A stretch of DNA of 64,000 nucleotides from Mycobacterium sp. D16Q13. GTDB lineage: Bacteria; Actinomycetota; Actinomycetes; Mycobacteriales; Mycobacteriaceae. The stretch covers positions 1-64,000 of the forward strand of contig NZ_MAEW01000019.1 of assembly GCF_002013375.1 (NCBI RefSeq), read 5' to 3'. The notes below the pieces were generated by a model. That model did not search any database. It was given only the letters and a program-made list of their open reading frames with translations, and had not been told where the DNA came from. The position numbers were made by a program, and so were the translations under genes. This document shows, one piece after another, positions 51,279 to 58,395 of the stretch; the first letter of the stretch is position 1; each line of letters starts with the position of its first letter.

Positions 51279-52756
51279 GCGGCCGAGGACACGGCCTTCG
51301 ATTTCGCAGTACCGAATCGCATGTTCTCGTCCATTCGATCACGGTGGAAAGCAAGCAGATCCAGCACATAGTTGTGCCGGATTGCCCACGGGCCCTTTAC
51401 CCCGGAACGCGGCATATGGTCCTCGCCGCGACTTACGTAGCCAGATGACAGGTTGAAGAACGGCCGGGCTTCGAGTTCCTCACCGTGCCGATCTGGATAC
51501 GCGTGGGTGTAACCGAGGCGATCCATATAGTCGAGAAGCCGTACGACGGCCCGTGCGCTCAGATCAGCACGAAGCGTCCACGACGCGTTGGTGTAACCGA
51601 CGCTCCATGCGGCGTTCGGCACTCCTTCGATCAGATATCCCTTGTAGATGAACCTATTCGGGGAATCGATGGGGGAGCCGTCCACGCTCAGCGCGATACC
51701 GCCGAATATCTGGAGGTTGAGGCCGGTCGCCGTGATGATGACATCGGCGCGCAGTTCCTCACCTGACCCCAGCCGGACGCCAGACGGCGTGAAGGAGTCG
51801 ATGGTGTCGGTGACCATGCGGACACCGCCGGCACTGATGGCCTCGAAGAGATCCCCATCGGTGTCGGCGCACACCCGTTGATCCCACGGGTTGTAGCGCG
51901 GCTTGAAGTGAACGTCCACCGGGTAATCGGTGGGCAGCCGTTTGGAAATCCGCCGCCTGATGAACCATTTCGCGAATCCTGGCGCTCGACGGCACACGTG
52001 ATACATGACCCAGCTGAACCCGCCTAGCCAGATCCGAGCGAAATGCTGAACAAGGTTGGGCGGAAGCACTTTTCGAACCACTCCGACAACGCGATCGGCT
52101 CGATCGATGGGGTAGACGTAGCTGGGTGAGCGCTGCAGCATGCTCACCTTCGCGCCCGCGCGCGCCAATGAAGGCACCAGCGTGACCGCCGTCGCGCCGC
52201 TGCCGATGACCGTCACCTCCTTGCCGGAGCAGTCCAGATCCTCCGGCCAATGCTGGGGATGGATCAGCTGTCCGGCGAAATCGGCGATGCCCGGAAATTC
52301 CGGTGTGTAGCCGTCGTCGTAGTTGTAGTAGCCCGTGCACAGATAGAGGAATCGGGCCCGGTAGGTCGTCGGGCCCGTGGGTGTGTCCACGCGCACCGTC
52401 CACGTATCGGTATCGGTGCCGAAGTCGGCTCCAGTCACCTTGGCGGAGAAGGTGATGTGTTGGTCAATGCCGTAGTCCCGGGCAGCGTTTTCGAGGTAGT
52501 CGCGGATGTCGGCACCATCGGCGATGGTGTTGCGCTCGTGCCATGGGTGGTATCCGAAGCTGAGTGTGTAGATATCACTATCCGAGCGAATTCCCGGGTA
52601 CCGGAAGAGGTCCCAGGTTCCCCCGATACGTTCTCGGCGCTCGACGATATGAAAGCTGCGGCCCGCCGCGCTCAATCGGACAGCGGCGTTGATGCCGGAT
52701 ATTCCGGCGCCCACGATGAGAACGTCTATCAAGTCGTGCTCCGAGATGTCGGCCAT
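51275..52756 (-). CDS. EthA-like Baeyer-Villiger flavin monooxygenase
   Basis: A 493-residue FAD/NADPH enzyme. It has FAD loop VGAGISGINAAV near 16, the GTWDLFRYPGIRSDSDIYTLSF block near 46, the BVMO fingerprint FAGQLIHPQHWPE near 160, NADPH loop VIGSGATAVTLVPSLARAGA near 180, and VGYTNASWTLRADL near 390. These blocks are close to M. tuberculosis EthA (489 residues), the activator of ethionamide, as I recall its sequence. Natural role: oxidation of ketones or lipid sulfides is unproven. No ethR-type TetR gene is adjacent; a MarR gene is convergent. Confidence 0.9.
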   Translation of the reverse strand: MADISEHDLIDVLIVGAGISGINAAVRLSAAGRSFHIVERRERIGGTWDLFRYPGIRSDSDIYTLSFGYHPWHERNTIADGADIRDYLENAARDYGIDQHITFSAKVTGADFGTDTDTWTVRVDTPTGPTTYRARFLYLCTGYYNYDDGYTPEFPGIADFAGQLIHPQHWPEDLDCSGKEVTVIGSGATAVTLVPSLARAGAKVSMLQRSPSYVYPIDRADRVVGVVRKVLPPNLVQHFARIWLGGFSWVMYHVCRRAPGFAKWFIRRRISKRLPTDYPVDVHFKPRYNPWDQRVCADTDGDLFEAISAGGVRMVTDTIDSFTPSGVRLGSGEELRADVIITATGLNLQIFGGIALSVDGSPIDSPNRFIYKGYLIEGVPNAAWSVGYTNASWTLRADLSARAVVRLLDYMDRLGYTHAYPDRHGEELEARPFFNLSSGYVSRGEDHMPRSGVKGPWAIRHNYVLDLLAFHRDRMDENMRFGTAKSKAVSSAA

Positions 52757-52799
52757 GATGCTCCTGATCGTCTTTGACTAGACAACACCAGTGGTAACG

Positions 52800-53963
52800 C
52801 TACCCCGTGACGGGAGCGCGATACCCCGAGAGTGTTTGCAACACCGGAGCGGCGGCCCGAGCGGCCATGACCGCGTACGCCTCCTCGGTCTGCATAGCGA
52901 AATCTCGCGGGTCGCGAGAGCCTCGTTCGATGCGATCACGCACGAACGCCAGCTCTACGACCTGCGCCGCGAAGTTCTTCACCGCGGCGCCGCTCGGAGC
53001 CCCGCCGATTCGTTTGGCCTCGGCGATGGCGTGCTTGCGATCCTTGATCGAGCCCAGCCACGTGGATTCGTTGGGGGTGACCAATCCGGCCGCCACCATT
53101 CCGGGCAGCTTCGCGGCGACGACATGCTGTTCCTTGCGTCGGCTACGCACTCCGACCACGATCATCAGCACAAAGATCGGGACCATCCACAGCACGTATA
53201 CGGCGAGGTAGCCCTCGAACCCGAGGAATGACGAGCCGTTCCAGAGGCCATGCATGAGCACGGCCGCGAGGTAGCCGACCAGGATGCAGAAAAATTTCGC
53301 GACGGCGCTACGTTGCCGCATCGAGTAGTAGACGCCGATTCCCGTCATGGTGGTGAACAACGAGTGAGCGAAGGGACCCAGCCCCAGCCGCAGGATGGCG
53401 GTGAGCACCGACTCGCCGACGGTGTTGCCGCTGCCGATGTAGGCGATGTCTTCGAGCCACGCGAACCCGGCGGCGGTAATGCCCGCATACACGAGGCAAT
53501 CGGTCAGCGAGTTGACCTCGTGGCGACGGCGGCCAGTCAGCATCAGGAGCAGAAAGGCACCCTTGGCGGCCTCTTCGATGAAGGGTGCGCGAATGGCGAC
53601 TGCCCCGAAGGTGGTGGCGCCGTCCGGGTCAAAAACCGATCCAAAGGCCAGTTCCAGGATCATCGAGACCACGACGGCCAGCGACGCACCCCAGACGAAG
53701 GCCAGCACAAGGAGCCGTGAGGGCTCCGGCTCCCACCTGTCCAGCCACAGATAACACAGGACAACGATCCCGATCGCGATGCTCGACAGGACCAGCCCGA
53801 TCATCGCGCCGGCCGGATTGGAGACCAGCAATCCGGTAAGGATCAGCCCCGTTACCAGCGCAAGCGCGATAATGACGCCAATAGGCGCCCCGACCTTCTT
53901 GATCCGCTGAGGAAATCCGGGCAGGGGCGGCATGGGTGCGGGCGCGGGCGCGTAGGACACCAC
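52800..53963 (-). CDS. PrsW-family intramembrane protease
   Basis: A 387-residue membrane protein with about eight hydrophobic helices from residue 28 to 275. The PrsW catalytic motif is visible as FIEEAAKGAFLLL (EExxK) near 130, followed by AGITAAGFAWLEDIAYIG and, later, FAHSLFTTMTGIG and LMHGLWNGSS, which bear the other conserved Glu and His residues. In Bacillus PrsW clips an anti-sigma factor; here the target is unknown. The Pro-rich N-terminus is cytoplasmic. It is divergent from rpsA. Confidence 0.85.
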   Translation of the reverse strand: MVSYAPAPAPMPPLPGFPQRIKKVGAPIGVIIALALVTGLILTGLLVSNPAGAMIGLVLSSIAIGIVVLCYLWLDRWEPEPSRLLVLAFVWGASLAVVVSMILELAFGSVFDPDGATTFGAVAIRAPFIEEAAKGAFLLLMLTGRRRHEVNSLTDCLVYAGITAAGFAWLEDIAYIGSGNTVGESVLTAILRLGLGPFAHSLFTTMTGIGVYYSMRQRSAVAKFFCILVGYLAAVLMHGLWNGSSFLGFEGYLAVYVLWMVPIFVLMIVVGVRSRRKEQHVVAAKLPGMVAAGLVTPNESTWLGSIKDRKHAIAEAKRIGGAPSGAAVKNFAAQVVELAFVRDRIERGSRDPRDFAMQTEEAYAVMAARAAAPVLQTLSGYRAPVTG

Positions 53964-54172
53964 CGAAGAGTAGCTGCGAGCTCATTTATGGGTGCGGTAA
54001 CCGCCATGCGCCCGCGACCGGTGAGTGGACCGGGTTTGTCCTGGTGGAGGGCAGTCGAGTAAGGTGATGTGCATCTCTGCCGCACGCGCGGAGGTCAAAG
54101 CACGCCCACAGCTGAAGCTAGCTGCAGGCAGAACTGTCCCTACTACACAACCTGTCCGGAGCAACCCAACAC

Positions 54173-55624
54173 ATGCCAAGTCCCACCGTCACCTCGCCGC
54201 AAGTAGCCGTCAACGACATCGGCTCGGCCGAGGATTTTCTCGCCGCTATCGACAAGACGATCAAGTACTTCAACGATGGCGACATCGTCGAAGGGACCAT
54301 CGTCAAGGTTGACCGCGACGAAGTTCTTCTTGACATCGGTTACAAGACCGAAGGTGTCATCCCGTCCCGCGAACTGTCGATCAAGCACGATGTCGACCCC
54401 AACGAGGTCGTTTCCGTGGGCGACGAGGTCGAGGCCCTGGTCCTCACCAAGGAGGACAAGGAAGGTCGCCTGATCCTGTCCAAGAAGCGCGCTCAGTACG
54501 AGCGGGCTTGGGGCACGATCGAGGAGCTCAAGGAGAAGGACGAGGCCGTTAAGGGCACCGTCATCGAGGTCGTCAAGGGCGGCCTGATCCTCGACATCGG
54601 CCTGCGCGGGTTCCTGCCCGCGTCGCTGGTCGAGATGCGTCGTGTCCGCGATCTGCAGCCGTACATCGGCAAGGAGATCGAGGCCAAGATCATCGAGCTC
54701 GATCGCAACCGCAACAACGTGGTGCTGAGCCGCCGCGCCTGGCTGGAGCAGACCCAGTCCGAGGTGCGCAGCGAGTTCCTCAACCAGCTCACCAAGGGCG
54801 CCATCCGCAAGGGTGTCGTGTCCTCGATCGTCAACTTCGGCGCGTTCGTCGATCTCGGAGGGGTTGACGGCCTGGTTCACGTGTCCGAGCTGTCGTGGAA
54901 GCACATCGACCACCCGTCCGAGGTGGTGCAGGTGGGCGACGAGGTCACCGTCGAGGTTCTCGACGTCGACATGGACCGCGAGCGGGTTTCGTTGTCGCTC
55001 AAGGCAACCCAGGAAGACCCGTGGCGCCACTTCGCTCGCACTCACGCCATCGGCCAGATCGTTCCCGGTAAGGTCACCAAGCTGGTGCCGTTCGGTGCGT
55101 TCGTCCGTGTCGAGGAGGGCATCGAAGGCCTGGTGCACATCTCCGAGCTGTCCGAGCGTCACGTAGAGGTGCCGGATCAGGTTGTGGGTGTCGGTGACGA
55201 CGCGATGGTCAAGGTCATCGACATCGACCTGGAGCGTCGCCGCATCTCGCTGAGCCTCAAGCAGGCCAACGAGGACTACACCGAGGAGTTCGATCCCTCG
55301 AAGTACGGCATGGCCGACAGCTACGACGAGGCCGGCAACTACATCTTCCCGGAGGGCTTCGACTCCGAGACGAACGAGTGGCTCGAGGGCTTCGACAAGC
55401 AGCGTGAAGAGTGGGAGGCCCGGTACGCCGAGGCCGAGCGTCGTCACAAGATGCACACCGTTCAGATGGAGAAGTCCGCAGCCGCCGCCGAGGCGGAGGC
55501 CGCTGCCGTGGCGAACGGCTCTTCCAGCTCGTCGCGGTCCGATGATTCGGCCTCGCAGGGTGGTTCGCTCGCCAATGACGAGCAGCTCGCCGCACTGCGC
55601 GAGAAGCTGGCAGGCAACGCCTAA
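54173..55624 (+). CDS. rpsA: 30S ribosomal protein S1
   Basis: RNA-binding ribosomal protein needed for translation initiation. The 483 residues hold four S1 domains at about 33-105, 120-185, 205-275 and 290-362 (repeats of GxVxxIxxFGAFVDLG...GLVHVSELSW type), then an acidic, Ser-rich tail after 400 that varies among mycobacteria. M. tuberculosis RpsA is 481 residues. No strong ribosome-binding site precedes the ATG, as often for S1. A strong terminator follows. Confidence 0.96.
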   Translation: MPSPTVTSPQVAVNDIGSAEDFLAAIDKTIKYFNDGDIVEGTIVKVDRDEVLLDIGYKTEGVIPSRELSIKHDVDPNEVVSVGDEVEALVLTKEDKEGRLILSKKRAQYERAWGTIEELKEKDEAVKGTVIEVVKGGLILDIGLRGFLPASLVEMRRVRDLQPYIGKEIEAKIIELDRNRNNVVLSRRAWLEQTQSEVRSEFLNQLTKGAIRKGVVSSIVNFGAFVDLGGVDGLVHVSELSWKHIDHPSEVVQVGDEVTVEVLDVDMDRERVSLSLKATQEDPWRHFARTHAIGQIVPGKVTKLVPFGAFVRVEEGIEGLVHISELSERHVEVPDQVVGVGDDAMVKVIDIDLERRRISLSLKQANEDYTEEFDPSKYGMADSYDEAGNYIFPEGFDSETNEWLEGFDKQREEWEARYAEAERRHKMHTVQMEKSAAAAEAEAAAVANGSSSSSRSDDSASQGGSLANDEQLAALREKLAGNA

Positions 55625-55639
55625 GCACGTGTTCTGAAG

Positions 55640-55675
55640 GAGGGCCCCGGTCATCATGACCGGGGCCCTCTTTTT
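55640..55675 (+). terminator. rpsA intrinsic terminator
   Basis: A 15-base perfect stem (GAGGGCCCCGGTCAT, one-base spacer, and the complement) ending in TTTTT, starting 16 bases after the rpsA stop. Very strong rho-independent terminator. Confidence 0.92.
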
Positions 55676-55770
55676 GTTGACGGTGAGCTCAGCGCGACGA
55701 TATCTGGACAATCCGAGAGGGCAACGCCCCCAACGCATAGTGAACGCGCCGAGGGTGACAGACTGCGGGC

Positions 55771-56967
55771 ATGTTGCGGATCGGCCTGACCGGAGGAATC
55801 GGAGCGGGGAAGTCCACGGTGTCACGGACGCTCGCAGAATGTGGTGCGTTCATCGTGGACAGCGATGTCATCGCGCGTGAAGTGGTCGAACCCGGAACAC
55901 CTGGCCTGGCTGCGCTCGTGGAGGCCTTCGGTGATTCGATTCTGCGGCCCGACGGCGCTCTGGATCGCCCCGCACTGGCCGCCATCGCATTCCAGGATGA
56001 CACGCACCGTGCCACTCTCAACGGTATCGTGCATCCGCTGGTCGGAGCCCGCCGAGCCGAATTGATGGCCGCTGCGGGCGAGGATTCCGTTGTGGTGGAA
56101 GATATTCCATTGCTCACCGAGAACTCGTTGGCCCCCTTCTACCACCTGGTGCTGGTGGTGCACGCAGAAATCGAGACTCGGGTGGCGCGACTCATCGCGC
56201 ATCGGGGCATGGACGAACAGGACGCCCGCGCACGTGTGGCCGCGCAGGCCAGCGATGAACAACGCCGCGCGATTGCCGATGTGTGGCTGGATAACTCAGG
56301 CGACACCGAAGCACTCGCACAGACAGTTCGTGATCTCTGGGCTACTCGCCTGTCGCCCTACGCGCATAACCTGCGTACCCGGCGACGGGCACCGTGGGCG
56401 CCGGTGCTGGTGCCCGCCGATCCCACCTGGCCTGAACAAGCGCAGCGCGCGGTAAACCGGATCGCGGTGGCGTGCGGGCCGAAGGCACTGCGGATCGACC
56501 ACATCGGCTCCACCGCGGTACCTGGGCTCGACGCCAAGGACGTGATCGATATCCAGGTAACTGTCGAGTCACTCGAGGTGGCAGATGCCCTGGCCGATCC
56601 GCTGGCGGGGATCGGGCTGCCCCCGATCCCCGGCATCACCTCAGACGACCCGCACGACACCGACAAGGCCAAATGGGGCAAGCGAATTCACGCCGCCGGC
56701 GATCCAGGGCGGGCGGTTCTGGTACATCTGCGGGTCGACGGGTGGCCAGGACAGCGGTTCGCTCTGGTCTTCAGGGATTGGCTGCGTTCCGATCGGCAGG
56801 CGCGAGACGAATACCTTGCCGTAAAACACGCGGCCGAGCGCGCGGCCACTGCGTCGGGTGGCGATCCGGCCGCCTATGTGGATGCCAAGGAACCCTGGTT
56901 TGCGCAGGCCTATCCGCGCGCACTGGCGTGGGCAGATAAGACCGGGTGGACGCTCTCGACGCGCTGA
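55771..56967 (+). CDS. coaE: Dephospho-CoA kinase fused to GrpB/UPF0157 domain
   Basis: Last enzyme of coenzyme A synthesis. The N-terminal 200 residues are CoaE: P-loop LRIGLTGGIGAGKST at the start, VDSDVIAREVVEPGTPGL near 30, VVVEDIPLLTEN near 107, and RVAAQASDEQRRAIADVWLDNSGD near 155. The next 190 are a GrpB/UPF0157 nucleotidyltransferase-like domain (RIDHIGSTAVPGLDAKDVIDIQV near 248). This fusion is the normal mycobacterial form (about 400 residues); the second domain is thought to help folding or activity. It lies 95 bases beyond the rpsA terminator. Confidence 0.94.
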   Translation: MLRIGLTGGIGAGKSTVSRTLAECGAFIVDSDVIAREVVEPGTPGLAALVEAFGDSILRPDGALDRPALAAIAFQDDTHRATLNGIVHPLVGARRAELMAAAGEDSVVVEDIPLLTENSLAPFYHLVLVVHAEIETRVARLIAHRGMDEQDARARVAAQASDEQRRAIADVWLDNSGDTEALAQTVRDLWATRLSPYAHNLRTRRRAPWAPVLVPADPTWPEQAQRAVNRIAVACGPKALRIDHIGSTAVPGLDAKDVIDIQVTVESLEVADALADPLAGIGLPPIPGITSDDPHDTDKAKWGKRIHAAGDPGRAVLVHLRVDGWPGQRFALVFRDWLRSDRQARDEYLAVKHAAERAATASGGDPAAYVDAKEPWFAQAYPRALAWADKTGWTLSTR

Positions 56968-56969
56968 AC

Positions 56970-57635
56970 TCAGTGCGTGTTCGCGACGATACCGACACAG
57001 GTTGCCGTCAGCAGCCGTGTCAATGCCGGCTCGAAGTCGAGACTCCAGTCAGGCGGGACACCCGGTTCATTCTGATAGTCGTGGTCAAGGCCCTCGGGTG
57101 GGTGCGCGACCTGCCACAGCATGGCTGCCAGCGAGAACGCTGCCACCAAGATGTCCAGTGAACCCTTGCGGCCGATCTCGGGGAGCGTTTGTTCGATCGA
57201 TTCGGCGATCGCCATCACGGCGGCGTTACTGATCTGCTTGACCTCAGCGACGCGCTCGACGTCGACCTCGTGTTCCAGGTGAAGATGCTGGTTCGCCAGG
57301 AGGTCGCAAAACAGCGGATCGTCGACGAGCCCGTGTACCAGAGCCTCGGCCACGCGAGCGGGGGAGTCGGGGCCGGGCTTGGCCAGCGCGGCGCACACCG
57401 TGTCCGACCAGCGGGTCCAACCCTCGGCGGCCAGGTGCAACAACACTTCCTTATGCGAGCTGAAGTAGCGCCGAACCGCGGAGTAGTGCACCCCGGCGCG
57501 ATTGGCGACCGCAGTCAGCGTCACCGAGGTGACACCCGATTCCACAGCGAGCGACCGTGCGGCTTCCACGATCGCTGCCGCCCGCTGACGCTTCTTTTCG
57601 TCGGTGCGGGCGCGTTGGAATGTCAGTTGCGCCAC
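56970..57635 (-). CDS. TetR-family repressor next to tandem mmpS-mmpL pairs
   Basis: A 221-residue TetR regulator (GTG at 57635; the frame could begin at 57653). The DNA-binding helix-turn-helix reads VTSVTLTAVANRAGVHYSAVRRYFSSHKEVLLHLA near residues 35-68. It is divergent from mmpS-mmpL. The arrangement TetR, mmpS, mmpL, mmpS, mmpL is the one I remember for M. abscessus MAB_2299c to MAB_2303, where loss of the repressor raises efflux and gives bedaquiline and clofazimine resistance. That identity is from memory and unverified here. Confidence 0.88.
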   Translation of the reverse strand: MAQLTFQRARTDEKKRQRAAAIVEAARSLAVESGVTSVTLTAVANRAGVHYSAVRRYFSSHKEVLLHLAAEGWTRWSDTVCAALAKPGPDSPARVAEALVHGLVDDPLFCDLLANQHLHLEHEVDVERVAEVKQISNAAVMAIAESIEQTLPEIGRKGSLDILVAAFSLAAMLWQVAHPPEGLDHDYQNEPGVPPDWSLDFEPALTRLLTATCVGIVANTH

Positions 57636-57960
57636 GTGCCGAGGATAACGCACGGCGTGTGATTTGCGAGGCAGCGAACCACCCGGTAGCGTGCGTTACG
57701 CACGTCATATGCGTTAAAGATCCTGATGAACGCGCTGGAAGGGAGTCAACTGTTCCGCACTTAGGCATGGTTTACTTCGAGAAACGTCTGGGTGCGCGCA
57801 CCTAGGCATCGCAGGCTCGAAGCAGCCATCACGCGGCGATTGCTGCGACGCCCTTGTCAATGGGGCGGACGGGTGCGGGTATCCGATCAGTAGTTGCGTC
57901 AGGTTCGGGCCAGTAGGTGGCGTCGCCTTGCGAAACGCCAACGGGTGAAGGGGTTTTACG
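57636..57960. promoter_or_regulatory. Divergent TetR / mmpS control region
   Basis: A 325-base gap. It holds a perfect palindrome CGTGCGT-T-ACGCACG at 57690-57704, and a related ACGCACGGCGTG at 57649-57660 beside the TetR start, plus GCGTTAAAG at 57711. These GCGT/ACGC elements are good candidates for the repressor's operators. The remaining 200 bases before mmpS show no supported gene; GAAGGGG at 57947-57953 is the ribosome-binding site of mmpS. Confidence 0.65.
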
Positions 57961-57972
57961 ATTCTCAGCGCA

Positions 57973-58395
57973 TTGAAGCGGGCTTGGATCCCGGTGGTGA
58001 TGGTGCTCGTCCTTGCCATCGCAGGCTTCGCGGTATGGCGGATTCGCGGCATTTTCGGCTCTCATCAGCTGCCCACCTACGCCGGCAGCATGACCGACGA
58101 CAAAAACAACTCCAAGCCCAAGCATGTGGTCTACGAGATCTACGGCCCGCCCGGAACCATCGCGGACATCAACTACATCGACAAAGAGGGCGAACCGCAT
58201 CAGATCAACGGTGCGGTCTTGCCGTGGTCGATCGAGATCGTCACGACGGCACCGTCGATGACGGGAAACATCCTGGCGCAGACGCGTAATGCCGATGGGC
58301 TGGGCTGCCGCATCACGGCCAATGATGAGAAAAAAGATGAAAGGTATACCAACGAGGTGAGCGCCTACGTCTACTGCTTTGTGAAGTCCGCATGA
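57973..58395 (+). CDS. MmpS-family membrane accessory protein (first pair)
   Basis: Small membrane-anchored periplasmic partner of MmpL. It is about 140 residues, with one N-terminal helix (LKRAWIPVVMVLVLAIAGFAVW) and the MmpS block VVYEIYGPPGTIADINYIDKEGEPHQINGAVLPWSIEI, GCRITANDEKKDERYTNEV and a closing YCFVKSA. It is closest to MmpS4/MmpS5 by these motifs. A TTG at 57973 is the first ordinary start, but the ribosome-binding site GAAGGGG is 19 bases away from it and only 7 from an in-frame ATT at 57961. Its stop overlaps the mmpL ATG by four bases. Confidence 0.9.
   Translation: MKRAWIPVVMVLVLAIAGFAVWRIRGIFGSHQLPTYAGSMTDDKNNSKPKHVVYEIYGPPGTIADINYIDKEGEPHQINGAVLPWSIEIVTTAPSMTGNILAQTRNADGLGCRITANDEKKDERYTNEVSAYVYCFVKSA

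Noticed and set aside
54143..55825. 560-codon open frame antisense to rpsA
   Set aside because: rpsA is certain from its four S1 domains. The antisense frame has Leu/Val/Asp-rich text typical of a high-GC mirror of a real gene and no known motif.
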